Source of the DNA: Scoparia ambigualis
Taxonomy: Eukaryota; Arthropoda; Insecta; Lepidoptera; Crambidae
Direction: 5' to 3'
Length of the DNA stretch: 64,000 nt
Assembly (NCBI GenBank): GCA_963921215.1
Contig: OY992502.1
Span: 66,504,622 to 66,568,621 of the forward strand
Shown here: positions 1 through 10,151 of the stretch, piece after piece
Position numbering within the stretch: position 1 is the first letter of the stretch
Layout of the letters: each line of letters opens with the position of its first letter
Made by a program: the position numbers and the translations under genes
The notes under the pieces: generated by a model
What the model was told of the DNA's origin: nothing
Seen by the model: only the letters and a program-made list of their open reading frames with translations
Databases searched by the model: none

Positions 1-714
1 TTCACCAAATAATTACTACTTATCCAATTAAATAAAATCCAAATAAAAAAAATTAACCTACATATAAAACGAATTTAGTGTCACTTTTAGTTCAATCGTT
101 TGAAACTGAACATAAACGTCAAGCTGTCAATTGTAAAGTCAATTCGTTCAATATTTTTTTTAATATTTCCAACTTGTATCATCTTTGCTGTTTTCTATTA
201 TCACTTAATTTAAATCTAATTTTTTACACTTTTCCCTATTTTTTTTAAACATTTTCTTTTACTCAAACCTTGTCTTAACAATTAACATAACAAAAAAGAA
301 TTAGCCAAATTGGTGCAGCCGTTCTGAAATGATGCGCGTACAAACATTCGGCAATTGATTTTAATTACCGTATTTGCGCCATTGTTGTGTTGAGCGTAAA
401 TAAATTCTCGTGAATCTTTAGTAACCTAACCATGGAATATAATATTATTTACGATGATGTTATTTTGTTCTTCCTTCATATCAAAGGGGAAATGAGTTGC
501 GTAGTTTTTTGTACTCGCTTGGTATACTCAGTCGTATGCATTTTACTATACTCTCATTTCATTATGCGGTTTAGAATCTACTTTTTGTCACTCACAATTA
601 ACCGTGTCTAATTATTAACAAATAACTGTGTCGCGTGGCGGTGAATGAATACTACCACCCTCTTGGGTGTCGTAAAAGCCGACTAACGGACTGATGATGA
701 TGATGATTTAATCC
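1..714. other. AT-rich noncoding stretch
   Basis: I see no gene here. The stretch is AT-rich. A motif near 310-350 (GTGCAGCCGTTCTGAAATGA) recurs near 23772 and belongs to a dispersed repeat. At 640-695 a short piece of the CGCCTTTTACGACACCCA repeat family, in minus orientation, runs into a (GAT)n tract. Confidence 0.5.
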
Positions 715-995
715 GACCGATTTCGGTCATAGCGACCACTTCGACTCCTAGTCGATACGACGCTGGTGTGCCCTAATGTGGCTAATATAGCCGATCTTTC
801 TAGTAAACTGGCGTGCACAGTGCACAACGAGCGCACGTAAGTTTTCCTCGAACGTAGTTGTAATGAATAGACGCGGGCTTGTAAGCTTTCAACTCGTCTC
901 TTCTTGTGTCTAAGTCAGTTTTACGCTGCTCCTCGAAATCGTGAACTTGCCTCTTCACAAGCCCGCGCCATTCAGAACGCGGCGCCGCCAAATCC
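715..995 (-). pseudogene. LINE C-terminal fragment with C2H2-like finger
   Basis: On the minus strand one frame gives a charged segment (EWRGLVKRQVHDFEEQRKTD) followed by LTCARC. After a frameshift the next frame gives CTRQFTRKIGYISHIRAH, so together they form a C-x2-C...H-x3-H finger. A short basic helix followed by a C2H2 finger at the extreme C-terminus is common in insect non-LTR retrotransposon ORF2 proteins. The frameshift and the lack of a reverse transcriptase upstream make this a dead 3' fragment. The (GAT)n tract at about 697-707 may be its tail. The family name is not resolved. Confidence 0.45.
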
Positions 996-1008
996 TCCCA
1001 CTTGGATG

Positions 1009-1063
1009 GCTCGATATTGACTGCGGATCAGAAGATTCCAGGTTCGAATCCTGGCAGGGTCGC
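1009..1063 (+). repeat. tRNA-Arg-like 3' half (tRNA pseudogene or SINE head)
   Basis: The T arm is perfect: CCAGG, loop TTCGAAT, CCTGG. It is preceded by an anticodon arm resembling arginine tRNA (GACTGCGGATCAGA). The 5' part is not recognisable: no D arm, and no acceptor strand pairs with CAGGGTCG. This is either a tRNA pseudogene or the head of a tRNA-derived SINE. It is not a functional tRNA. Confidence 0.45.
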
Positions 1064-1189
1064 CATGCAAAGGTGGTGTTTGGAGAGAGGAATGATACGA
1101 ACGGATGCTAATATAATACTGTTTAATATTGAATAAAAGATTGCTTATATATTACAATGTTTACATACTACACACCTCTTCATATGCCT

Positions 1190-1375
1190 TTTCTGAACAT
1201 CCTTATATCTAAGGAGTGCACATACATCCAACAGCATAGGGCAGCGATGGTCTCATCACCTGTCACGCTGAGCACATGTGCAGTCGCTATTTGGTGATAA
1301 GGACTATGGTAGAGGACTGCTCTTGCTGTCCTCATTGCCTAGTCTCTGACTAACTCTATAGTTGTGATTATATGT
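1190..1375 (-). repeat. Dispersed repeat, parent family of the 106-bp satellite
   Basis: This holds the segment CACATACATCCAACAGCATA followed by CCTGTCACGCTGAGCACATG and a TGCCTAGTCTCTGACTAACT end. The same blocks occur at 24556-24758, 44755-44915 and 51610-51830. One half of the element matches the monomer of the tandem array at 37.6-41.3 kb. It has no coding potential and its class is not determined. Confidence 0.55.
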
Positions 1376-1892
1376 ATGTGCCTATGTTATTGTCTCTAAT
1401 TTAATTAAAACAAATATTGTTACATAAGCAAAATAAATAAATATAACATAATTATGTTTTTAATTCACATCAAGTAACGTTTGCCTCTTTTGTTTTGTTT
1501 CAGGTAAGTAGACTTGTAGCCGAGTAAGAAACGTCGGACAGCAGTAAGTAGAAGGCGGTTTGATAATTTAAATTAAACACGGGAAAATAAACGTAGAGGT
1601 ATATTTTTAAAACTCGTCTCATCTTATTTGCTGGGCACGACAGAATCTGTGATCTACGAATGTTACTTACGAATGTTTCAAAACTCGTGATGGAAAAGCT
1701 TTCAATAAAGTTCATCAAAGAGAAAAGCAATAAATAATTGAATTTAATTAAATGAATTGCTACATTTGCTACGCCACGGAAAATGTTGTCGCTACGTGCG
1801 CCGGCCATCGGCTACGTCGTAGCACGTAGCAACTAGCAATGTCGGCGTAGTACTTAGCTACGAATTACTTACACGTAAGATGGCAGTCGTTA
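1376..1892. other. Noncoding stretch
   Basis: AT-rich sequence. An open frame on the minus strand at 1500-1808 shows no domain or recognisable family, and I do not consider it a gene. Near 1780-1870 the sequence is rich in short CTACGTNG-like words. Confidence 0.35.
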
Positions 1893-2017
1893 AAACCCAC
1901 CAACCCGCATTGGGCCAGCTTGGTGGGTTATGGCCCAATATCCCCACGTGCTATTGTTCACGTGGGAGGCCTGTGCCCAGCAGTGGGACGTTTATAAGCT
2001 GATGATGATGATGATGT
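1893..2017 (+). repeat. Lepidopteran retroposon 3' end with (GATGAT)n tail
   Basis: CCCACCAACCCGCATTGGGC followed by GGCCTGTGCCCAGCAGTGGG and a (GATGAT)n tail is a very common lepidopteran retroposon end. Other copies lie at 13682-13790 (+), 18415-18640 (-) and 31955-32130 (-). The tail was the target for the LINE that follows: GATGATGATGT at 2007-2017 recurs at 6271-6281. Confidence 0.65.
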
Positions 2018-2332
2018 CAAGTCAAGTCAAGTCAAAATATATTTATTCAATAAACTCAATTAATAAGTACTTTGAATCGTCCAAATCTTTTTTAACCTAC
2101 CACCCATTCAGGACATAATTTTTTAACTGTGGCAAATAATGGGCGCAAGAAACCACAGCGCACAAAAGCAACGACATTTACAGACAAAAAAAAGAGTATG
2201 TCGTTACCAGGTCAATACAAAATATGAATTTAAAAGTAAAAAAAATGATGCAATACAAAATTACAATACATACAATGTAGTATCAATTAAATAAAGACAA
2301 TTAGAAATAGCTGTTGGAGTGCTTGGAGCATT

Positions 2333-5290
2333 TCAGATCCAAGCTGTTTTGTCTTCTGTGTAATCTGACACTTTATAATAAGCTTTTTTATAAAGCTTTT
2401 CTTTGATTTTGATTTTAAATTTATTAAGATCTAATTTCTGAATATCATTTGGTACTTTGTTGTAAAATCTTACACACAGACCCCTAAAAGAATTATTTAT
2501 TTTATGGAGCCTAGTATAAGGTACTGCTAATTTGTTCTTACTTCTAGTGTTTACATTGTGAATATCACTGTTTTTTGAAAACATTCCAGTATTTTTATGA
2601 ACATAAATCAAATTTTCATAAATGTATTGTGATGCAACTGTCATTATATTTATATTCTTAAATCTCTCTCTGAGAGAGTCGCCAGCCTTTAGGTTATATA
2701 TTGCTCGAATAGCCCTCTTTTGAAGCACAAAGATAGTTTGAATGTCGGCAGCATTTCCCCACAGTAAAATGCCGTACGACATTACACTATGAAAGTAACT
2801 GAAATAAACTAATCTGGATGTATCAACGTCAGTTAACTGACGGATCTTCATTACTGCATAAGCCGCAGAGCTAAGTCTATTCGACAATTTAGCTATATGT
2901 GGGCCCCACTGAAGCTTAACATCTAATGTGATGCCTAGAAACACAGTGGTGTCCACAGGATTCACATTCTTATCTTTAATTTGTACACTAGTTGTTACTT
3001 GCTTAACATTAGGCAATACAAATCTTACACATTTGGTTTTTCCCTCGTTTAATAGCAAGTTATTTACACTAAACCAGTGAACAATCTTTGAGATCGCATT
3101 ATTCACATCGTCATAATTTGGGTGTCGTCGTTTCACTTTGAATAAAAGTGAAGTATTATCAGCAAACAATACTATCTCATGACTGTCTTTTACAAAATAA
3201 GGTAAGTCATTAATATAAACCAAAAACAAGAATGGACCTAGTATTGAACCCTGCGGAACTCCCATTGTAACCACTGTTCCCGGAGATCTTTTACCGTTAA
3301 TGTCGACCTTCTGAATCCTGTTACTCAAGTATGAGATTAGAAGGCTCAAAGAAGCATCCCTAATTCCATAGTGGTTAAGCTTCCTGACCAAAGTTTCATG
3401 TAAAACACAATCGAAAGCCTTGGATAAATCACAAAATACCCCTAGGGCATCCTGTGATTCCTCCCAGGTATCAAATATTTGGATTAAAAGCTCAACACCG
3501 GCGTCAGTTGTTGAGCGACCCCTAGTAAAACCATACTGTTTACAATGTAAAAGTTTATTTCTATGAAAATGAATTTGAATTTGGTCTAGCATCAACTTTT
3601 CAAAAATTTTACTAAATGTGGGTAGCACAGAAATAGGTCTAAAATTAGAGGGGTCAGAAGTGCTACCTGATTTAAACAATGGAATTAATTTGCTATGTTT
3701 CATTAGGTCAGGAAAAACACCACAGTCAATGCATTCGTTAAATATGCAAGCTAAAACTGGAGCTATTGTCATAATTACTGATTTAGCGACATCCACGGAA
3801 TTACCCCACAGATCAGCAGTTTTCTTTTTATTGAGAGTGTTAAATGTTTTTAATATATCTATAACACAAATTTTTTGAAAACTGAAATTACTTTCACAAT
3901 CTTTAACATTCTCCTTCAAAACAGATTCAGCTACAGTGGGGGAGGAAATCAAGGCTTTTGTAGTTGAAACTGGAATGTCAGTAAAGAACCTCTCAAATGC
4001 TGCAGCAACATCAGCATCAGAAGTCAAGGTTTTATTATCACAAATTAAATTGTACTCATTATTACGACTTCTGACCTTTCCTGTTTCACTATTTATAATA
4101 TTCCATGTCATTTTTATTTTGTCATTACTATTCTTAATCTTAGAACTCAGATAGTTTGCCTTGGCTAATCGGCATACTCTTTTAAATAACTTTGAATAAT
4201 GTTTAACATATAATTTGAAGTCGTCCCTGGTGTTATAGTTGCGTTCACCATAAAGTTCATAAAGGCGTTTCCTACTTTTGTGAATACCAATTGTAGCCCA
4301 TTCATTAAAAGATGCAGTACCACTAACCGAGATCTTTTTTGGAACAAAAGATTTATTAAATTCTGAACAATATATGTTAAAAAAATCATTATAAAAGACA
4401 TCAGGGTTGTCATTGTATTCTAAATAATTTAATTTTGTATTTAGATTGCTTTTAAAGCGTTCCAACCGACCTGCAGTTTTTGGCACAACAGTGATATTCT
4501 TTTTCATCACTTGCTTACGCTGGTGTGGAAAGCTGACCATTTGGCCACAATGATCAGAGTCCAGGTTATTAATAATTTGCTTAGCCAGTGGTTTTACATT
4601 TGTATATATGTTATCAATACAGGTGGCCGAAGTGGCAGTTATTCTTGTCGACTCCAAAAATAAATGATTCAAATTGTATGATAGAAATAAGTTTTTAATT
4701 TTAGTTGACAATGTGGAGTTTTCTAGCAAATTTATATTAAAATCACCGCAAACAATTATTGTTTTACCTACATTGCGGACCTTACGCAATGTCTCATCCA
4801 TAACTTTTTCAAAAAGATCATACAATGCTGAAGGAGGTCTGTATACACTTATCACAACAAACTGCTCCAACTCCACACAAGCTATTTCTATTGTTCGCTC
4901 AACCGAGAGGCTCACTATGTCTTTGCGTTCTTTTAATTTAAACTTTTTACTAACAATAATTAAGGAGCCACCATGTATTGCATTTCCTCGACTGAACGAA
5001 CTTCCTACCAAATGATTCTTAAAATTGAACATGAACTGATGGTCTCTAAGCCAGTGCTCGGTAATGCAAAGAATATCAATATTATTACAGTTCATGAACA
5101 ATTCAATCTCTAAATCTTTGCCCATCATTCCTTGGATGTTCTGGTGAACAATGTTCAAAGATTCTACATTTTTTAAATTTAATGATTGGCCGGGGCTTTT
5201 TATAAAGCTATTTTTACATTGATTTAATTTCATTTTATTTGCAAACATTTTGCAAGAGAGTTCCTCTTTTGTCTTATAATTTAATTCCAA
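2333..5290 (-). CDS. LINE ORF2: AP-type endonuclease and reverse transcriptase, catalytic Asp replaced
   Basis: The frame is open for 985 codons; the first ATG is at 5248 and the frame is open slightly upstream. Endonuclease motifs appear in order: VHQNIQG, CITEHW, SVYRPPS, GDFNINLL, CIDNIYTN and SDHCGQM. The reverse transcriptase has NFRPISVLP, the QYGF block, DLSKAFDCV, GVPQGSILGP and then FADN where the family has FADD. The thumb region ends with ILLWGNAA and VLQKRAIRAIYNL. The protein would nick target DNA and copy the element RNA at the nick. The second metal-binding Asp of the FADD box is Asn here; copy 2 reads FADD at the same place. The frame is thus intact but the polymerase is expected to be inactive. 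The enzyme would work in the nucleus on its own RNA. Confidence 0.9.
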   Translation of the reverse strand: MELNYKTKEELSCKMFANKMKLNQCKNSFIKSPGQSLNLKNVESLNIVHQNIQGMMGKDLEIELFMNCNNIDILCITEHWLRDHQFMFNFKNHLVGSSFSRGNAIHGGSLIIVSKKFKLKERKDIVSLSVERTIEIACVELEQFVVISVYRPPSALYDLFEKVMDETLRKVRNVGKTIIVCGDFNINLLENSTLSTKIKNLFLSYNLNHLFLESTRITATSATCIDNIYTNVKPLAKQIINNLDSDHCGQMVSFPHQRKQVMKKNITVVPKTAGRLERFKSNLNTKLNYLEYNDNPDVFYNDFFNIYCSEFNKSFVPKKISVSGTASFNEWATIGIHKSRKRLYELYGERNYNTRDDFKLYVKHYSKLFKRVCRLAKANYLSSKIKNSNDKIKMTWNIINSETGKVRSRNNEYNLICDNKTLTSDADVAAAFERFFTDIPVSTTKALISSPTVAESVLKENVKDCESNFSFQKICVIDILKTFNTLNKKKTADLWGNSVDVAKSVIMTIAPVLACIFNECIDCGVFPDLMKHSKLIPLFKSGSTSDPSNFRPISVLPTFSKIFEKLMLDQIQIHFHRNKLLHCKQYGFTRGRSTTDAGVELLIQIFDTWEESQDALGVFCDLSKAFDCVLHETLVRKLNHYGIRDASLSLLISYLSNRIQKVDINGKRSPGTVVTMGVPQGSILGPFLFLVYINDLPYFVKDSHEIVLFADNTSLLFKVKRRHPNYDDVNNAISKIVHWFSVNNLLLNEGKTKCVRFVLPNVKQVTTSVQIKDKNVNPVDTTVFLGITLDVKLQWGPHIAKLSNRLSSAAYAVMKIRQLTDVDTSRLVYFSYFHSVMSYGILLWGNAADIQTIFVLQKRAIRAIYNLKAGDSLRERFKNINIMTVASQYIYENLIYVHKNTGMFSKNSDIHNVNTRSKNKLAVPYTRLHKINNSFRGLCVRFYNKVPNDIQKLDLNKFKIKIKEKLYKKAYYKVSDYTEDKTAWI

Positions 5291-5325
5291 TAATTTGCTA
5301 GAGGTGTCCTCTATTGTCTTATAAT

Positions 5326-6258
5326 CTAATTTAAATTATTTGGAACATATTCCAAAGTCTGAATTGGCATGTCAGTATGTTGCAGCTCAATAGAAGCCGC
5401 TGAGCTAGCCATGTTATTGGCTAAATACTTAAAATAAAATGATAGCGAATTTGCTATCTGTCGCTTAAAATAAGTCTTAAGATAATATTTATCTTTTGTC
5501 AATATAAAATTATTATCTAATAATTTATTTATGTCTATTAATTCTACTTTCTTTTCATAGAAAGCCATTGTATTCAATGTCAAATTAAGCTTAAATCTAT
5601 AATTATTTTCTTCGTGTGGCAAGTTTTTACTGTAAGGAAGTGTGAACATTATAATTTTTGGAATATTTAAAGAAAGTAATTTTTCATAAAAGTTAACTAA
5701 TACTTTTTTGTTCACATTTCCCCTTTTCCCAATTAAAATAATAACAGTTTCTACATTATTAAGGTCATGTGAAATCAATTTTTTCATTATATCATGGTAT
5801 GTCAAACCAGGCATACAATAATTTAAGACAGTTTTCCCCTCAGTGTTTAAAAATTGACCCAACCCTCTTCCAATTTCATCACTAAACATTAGAGTGCTAC
5901 TTTTAGTACCTTTATTGTCTTTTTGGTAAGAAATATTGGAATTCAAACTGGACAAACCATGGCATAGCTGCTTAGGAGGTGAGGGATCACACACTGGTAT
6001 GGACATGGAATGCTCCGAGGCAGCCAGGCCTGCCGCCAGGGATTGCCTAGACTCATTATCAAAGTTCTCAGTCCGAGAACTATCCAAAAGGTTATTTAGG
6101 GTCAGTATGTATTCCCCAATCTCCTTCTTTGAGGACTCATACCTAGTAGTCATACTTGTTAATGACTCCTGCAAACTAGTTAACTTATAATTTAATTTTT
6201 CAATTTTAATGTCATATTTTAATTTATTGTTTTCTAATAATGATGAACACTCATTTAA
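5326..6258 (-). CDS. LINE ORF1: coiled coil plus SGNH hydrolase-like domain (5' truncated)
   Basis: The frame begins at the truncated 5' end of the element. The first residues form a Leu/Lys-rich helix (KIEKLNYKLTSLQESLTS) that looks like a coiled coil. A low-complexity linker follows, then a domain of about 180 residues containing FSDEIGRGLGQ, a central VIILIGKRGN and IIMFTLPYS. The layout matches the SGNH esterase domain known from ORF1 of CR1-like LINEs. The usual nucleophile position (GDS-like block) reads SDE and the usual GxND block reads GKRGN, so catalysis is doubtful. ORF1 stops 78 nt before the first ATG of ORF2. Its role is presumably RNA binding and particle assembly. The true start is missing. 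Confidence 0.7.
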   Translation of the reverse strand, partial: LNECSSLLENNKLKYDIKIEKLNYKLTSLQESLTSMTTRYESSKKEIGEYILTLNNLLDSSRTENFDNESRQSLAAGLAASEHSMSIPVCDPSPPKQLCHGLSSLNSNISYQKDNKGTKSSTLMFSDEIGRGLGQFLNTEGKTVLNYCMPGLTYHDIMKKLISHDLNNVETVIILIGKRGNVNKKVLVNFYEKLLSLNIPKIIMFTLPYSKNLPHEENNYRFKLNLTLNTMAFYEKKVELIDINKLLDNNFILTKDKYYLKTYFKRQIANSLSFYFKYLANNMASSAASIELQHTDMPIQTLEYVPNNLN

Positions 6259-6281
6259 TTATATTAACTAGATGATGATGT

Positions 6282-6973
6282 AAGTCTAAGATCCGAGTAT
6301 AGAACGACCTTCACCGGGAAGGTTTATGGATGAAAAGTATTTTATATCAAATTTAATATGTTAAATAATCTATCGCGAGTGGGTTGGCTGAAAAATTTCA
6401 GTCCAGTACCTTTAATGATAAATTTAATATTAAAAAAAAATATATTTTTTACATTGCACTAGTTTGGTATGTGTGTGTGTGAAAAAAGGTATTTTTTTTA
6501 AGATAAACGGTTTTATTGAAAATGAAGATAATAATAATGTAGATAATGTACCAATAGCTAGAAAATAATTAAAATAAAACCGCGAGGCGTAGCATAACCT
6601 GTATAAATGTGTAATCAGCATTTAAAATGATATAAATGGTTGACTGTTGACAGAAATATCAAGTGCCCCACAATTTTTTTAAAATTATTTTGTAGCTTTT
6701 AGTACATTATCTACATCATCATTATCTTTCTTTTCAATAAAACCGTTAAACTTAAAAAAACTTACCTTTTTTTTAAAAACTAGAAATAGGAATAGAATAT
6801 TAATTTATTCAATGACATTTACGAGAACATCAAACTTATTGGTTAATTAGTTGTAGTCTAATTAATTTAGTCTAGAAATAATCTGTTTGAGCGTGTACAA
6901 GATAAACGTCTATTTGAAGTAGCTAGCGGATAGGGAGAGAGGCACAACGACATCATACACATCTATTATAATA
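6282..6973. other. AT-rich noncoding stretch
   Basis: No gene seen. AT-rich with homopolymer runs. Near 6500-6750 there is a weak inverted similarity around AAACGGTTTTATTGAAAA and its complement TTTTCAATAAAACCGTT, possibly the ends of a small decayed inverted-repeat element. Confidence 0.35.
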
Positions 6974-7266
6974 ATCTCAAACTCAAAATATATTTATTCA
7001 ATAAACTCAATTAATAAGTACTTTGAATTGTAAATTTTTTTTTACCTACCTCCCATTCAGGACATCATTTTTTAAATGTGGCAAAGAACATTTCGTTACC
7101 AGCTCATAAAATACAAAATATGAATTGGAATTTAAACTATACATATAAATAAATTAAAGACAATTAGAAATAGCTGTTGGAGTACTTGGAGCATTTCAGA
7201 GCCAAGCTGTTTTCTGTGTAATCTGACACTTTATAATAAGCTTTTTTATAAAACTTTTCTTTGATA
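6974..7266 (-). mobile_element. 3' fragment of the same CR1-group LINE
   Basis: The sequence repeats the last ~300 bp of the LINE at 2018-6270 (AAATATATTTATTCAATAAA at the tail, then the coding end up to AAGCTTTTTTATAAAAC), with a small deletion and scattered substitutions. It is a heavily 5'-truncated copy in the same orientation and encodes only the last residues of ORF2. Confidence 0.85.
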
Positions 7267-7344
7267 ATAACAACATGGTTATCCCTGTTGTACATTTGGT
7301 TGATGGTTGGGCTGATCATCAATCGTATAGCATAGAATCAAGAA

Positions 7345-7570
7345 TCAATATCATTTATTCGGTTTTGGCTACAATAATTGAGCACTTATGAATGTCATTA
7401 TGCCATCGGCTCGTAACTGTATACGGCGGAAGCCTTGTACAGAGAAGAACCGGCAAGAAACTCAGCAAGAGCATTTCTTTTCTCCCTTTCTTGTGCAGCA
7501 TCAAATAAAAATTGAAAAATGCCCTCCCTATCATAGAAGGACACTTTCCATTACAATTTTTTTTCCATTA
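7345..7570 (-). repeat. LINE 3' UTR fragment, also at 23.8-24.05 kb inverted
   Basis: The blocks CACTTATGAATGTCATTATG, GAAGAACCGGCAAGAAACTC and GCCCTCCCTATCATAGAAGG recur as reverse complement at 23830-24050. An AATAAAT signal close to the 7345 side on the minus strand suggests a LINE 3' end. Confidence 0.5.
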
Positions 7571-7680
7571 AGTACATACATAGGTCATTTGACCGAGTCT
7601 TTCGCGAGCCACTTGTTAGTTTCTGAGGAAGATGGCGCTGGTTCATGCCAACCTACTTTCGTATTGATCTGATCTTATTA
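7570..7680 (+). repeat. Dispersed repeat fragment
   Basis: GCGAGCCACTTGTTAGTTTC followed by CCAACCTACTTTCGTAT recurs at 8340-8435 and, in part, near 9113-9145. It is a short diverged noncoding family of unknown class. Confidence 0.4.
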
Positions 7681-7689
7681 GGGATTGTT

Positions 7690-7915
7690 TTTTTTTATGT
7701 ACGAAGGCGGCAAACGAGCAGGCGAGTCACCTGATGGAGAGCAATCACCGCCGCCCATGGACACCCGCAAAACCAGAGGAGTCGCAGATGCGTTGCCGAC
7801 CTTTAAAAAGGAATAGGAATTGGGGGGGGGGGGGGGGGGGGGGATTCGTAAGAGGGTATGGTATTACCCCGGGCAAGCCGGCCCTACGGACGCGAATAAC
7901 TTTAACCCCCAAAAT
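7690..7915 (+). repeat. Common lepidopteran dispersed repeat with a 22-G run
   Basis: GGCAAACGAGCAGGCGAGTC then CACCGCCGCCCATGGACACC, GTTGCCGACC and a G tract is a widespread lepidopteran repeat layout. The G tract at about 7822-7843 is a pure run of 22 G. The open frame across it is a by-product of the repeat. Confidence 0.6.
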
Positions 7916-8159
7916 ACAGTGATACAGTTATGATGTGTTTGATCGATCATTGACAGTATCATCATCGTCAACCTTTCAATGTTCCACTGCTGGACATACG
8001 TCTTCACCCACAACAACAAAATTCATTAAAAATGTATATATTAATTAATAAATAGGTTATGCTCGTACATGCACTATGTCCATACATATTTGTTATTTTA
8101 CATAATCTTCCACTTTATTACTTTTACCTTACTCATGAGGGTTTTTTTTAACATGTGCT

Positions 8160-8440
8160 TTAAATGTATGTATGTATGTAGTGGAAGTTTGTTATAAACG
8201 TTACACATTTACCCAAGATTTTATAACACGTGGAAACATTTGATTTTATATGAAGGTTACTCAATGTTATCATGTTGCGAAATGTTGCTCCTTGAAAAGT
8301 AACTGCAGTGTGGGTGCAACGTACAGCATACGTGCTTCGGCCAAGTCTCTCGCGAACCACTTGTTAGTTCCTGACGACGGCGCTGCTGGCCGCAGCCAAC
8401 CTACTTCGGTATCGATCCCGCCTGCTTTGTCACGTATGCT
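8160..8440. other. Noncoding stretch with repeat pieces
   Basis: Holds (GTAT)n near 8165-8180 and a second copy of the CCACTTGTTAGTTCCTGA repeat. No gene is supported. Confidence 0.35.
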
Positions 8441-8544
8441 CGTTTACTTAGCTGCTTAGTACGGTGGCATGTTGAATTAATAAACAGCTTCACGGCGGTT
8501 GCTTGCGTTACAATCGTTAATGTTTTTTTAACGTTCTAAATGAC

Positions 8545-8802
8545 CAACATGTTCAAGCGGTCGAGTAGTTAGACCGCCGGTTCGGTGTCGTCATCTCTGA
8601 GGTTCAATTCCCGGTCGGATCAGTGTAGATTACTTACTAAATATGGTTACTTACTTTACTGAATATGTTCTGAATATTTTAAAGTTGTAAATTTGTAAAT
8701 AGAAAAATAAAAAAATATTCGATTGTAAATAGGTTAGTATTGGGTTTTTACCTGTAATGATAGTAAGTTTTGTTGTTTTAAATAAATAAAATAAATAAAC
8801 TG
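8545..8802 (+). repeat. tRNA-derived SINE
   Basis: A tRNA-like head carries an A-box-like AAGCGGTCGAGTAGTTAGAC and a B box GGTTCAATTCC at 8601-8611, the two internal promoter blocks of RNA polymerase III. The body is AT-rich and ends in an AAATAAATAAAATAAATAAA tail, the signature of a retroposed Pol III transcript. The head does not fold into a full tRNA. Confidence 0.65.
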
Positions 8803-10149
8803 TTTTTCTAAATTGATTTCGGGTCGGGTGTTTTGTTTGTATAATATGTATGTTTTTCCATATAATTAGTTTACCTAATAGATAACGTTGTACATCCCAA
8901 CTTACAAACTTTAGTGTAGATTTGTCGTGTCATACAGACACAGCATGCAGTATTAAAAGATTTCACCTTGCCTAATTTATCTGAATAGAATGGTAACGGT
9001 GCCTTTATTCAGCCATTGTGTCGTTTAAAAGGCTTATAGAGGTTTTAGTGTTTGTGACACACTTCCATTGGTATCCATCCAGATACATTTGGTATTCACC
9101 CTGCGCGCTCTGGTCCATGCCAACCTACTTTTGTATCGATCGCGCGGACACGGATCAACCTGCTTTTTAACAACCTCATTCGCTTTTTAAGTGGAACAAG
9201 TAGAAAATACTGCCCGTTTTGCACAATCACCGCTGAGTATATAGGATATTGGTGAAAATCAACGGCTTGCGCGTTTGAGCTATCGCGTTAAGCGACTATG
9301 TTCGTTTTATATTGACAGACGTTTTATTGTTGTGGTTTCCCTCGTATAGTCTTCACTTCCATGTCAATGTAAACCCGAGATGAAATAATACAAAGGCTAG
9401 GTGAACAAGAAACAGCTTTTATCTGACTTGATGTTAGGTTATGATAAGGCAGATGGTGGAAGAGCACTCCACCTGGATTCCTCAACCACTGAGGAACTGT
9501 CTATTTAATTTTTATAGGTTTTATAGCCATATACTTAGATAATATTATATGACAGATGGTAGTTGTTATCCAGGAAGACTTAAAACAAGTTCCACCACCA
9601 ACCGAATCGACTACAAACATGTGTTCCCCCCGCTTGTAGTCGAACTTAGGATCACAGGGTCTGACTATGTCCGGACAATAACCGGGACCAAAAGTATTAC
9701 GTACGGAACTTTTCATTTACTCCCGCGACATTCTTCATTCGCGCCGATCTTCGATGAACAATACAACTAGATGTCAGGTCGGCGCTAAAAATGTGTCTCG
9801 GTAAATAAGAGCGCACTTGAGGAGTGAGCTTTTATTTTCTCGCAAGGCAATAACAGGAAAAGTACTTTATTTGTTGCCCCTTAAGGTTGATTTCACCACT
9901 AAATGTTATTGACTTCTTTTCATTTTTAAGTGACAGGAGTAACTTATTGCTTTGAAAAAGTATTTATTCACGGGGACAGAATTTAGCTTTGATTTTGTAC
10001 GTGACGCGTTATCTAGTTGGTATTGTTGATCGAAGGCGCCGATAACAAATAACGTATGCGACCGCGGTCCTCTAATAGGGCCCATGTATAAGTCACGGCC
10101 GGTCCCTTTGTCCGCTCCCCTATCAGGGACGCGTAGGTAGTTTGTCTCA
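8803..10149. other. Noncoding stretch
   Basis: No gene supported. Contains a short repeat piece at 9440-9505 (GGTGGAAGAGCACTCCACCT... CCTCAACCACTGAGGAACTG) that recurs at 43850-43900, and a decayed GATGAT-family piece at about 9567-9720. Frames on both strands at 9501-9770 have no recognisable domain. Confidence 0.4.
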
Positions 10150-10151
10150 TA

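Larger units (their letters stand above)
2018..6270 (-). mobile_element. CR1-group LINE, copy 1 (4253 bp, 5' truncated)
   Basis: This is a non-LTR retrotransposon read on the minus strand: ORF1 (5326-6258), ORF2 (2333-5290), a short 3' UTR and a pentanucleotide tail of TTGAC units at 2018-2036. The 11-bp direct repeat GATGATGATGT at 2007-2017 and 6271-6281 is a target-site duplication, which fixes both ends. The 5' end lies inside ORF1, as expected from incomplete target-primed reverse transcription. A second copy lies at 45266-50470 (+) and a short 3' copy at 6974-7266. The endonuclease plus RT without RNase H, and the SGNH-like ORF1, fit the CR1 group. The exact clade is inferred. Confidence 0.88.

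Noticed and set aside
7734..7922. Gly-rich small protein
   Set aside because: The glycine run is the 22-G tract of a dispersed repeat.
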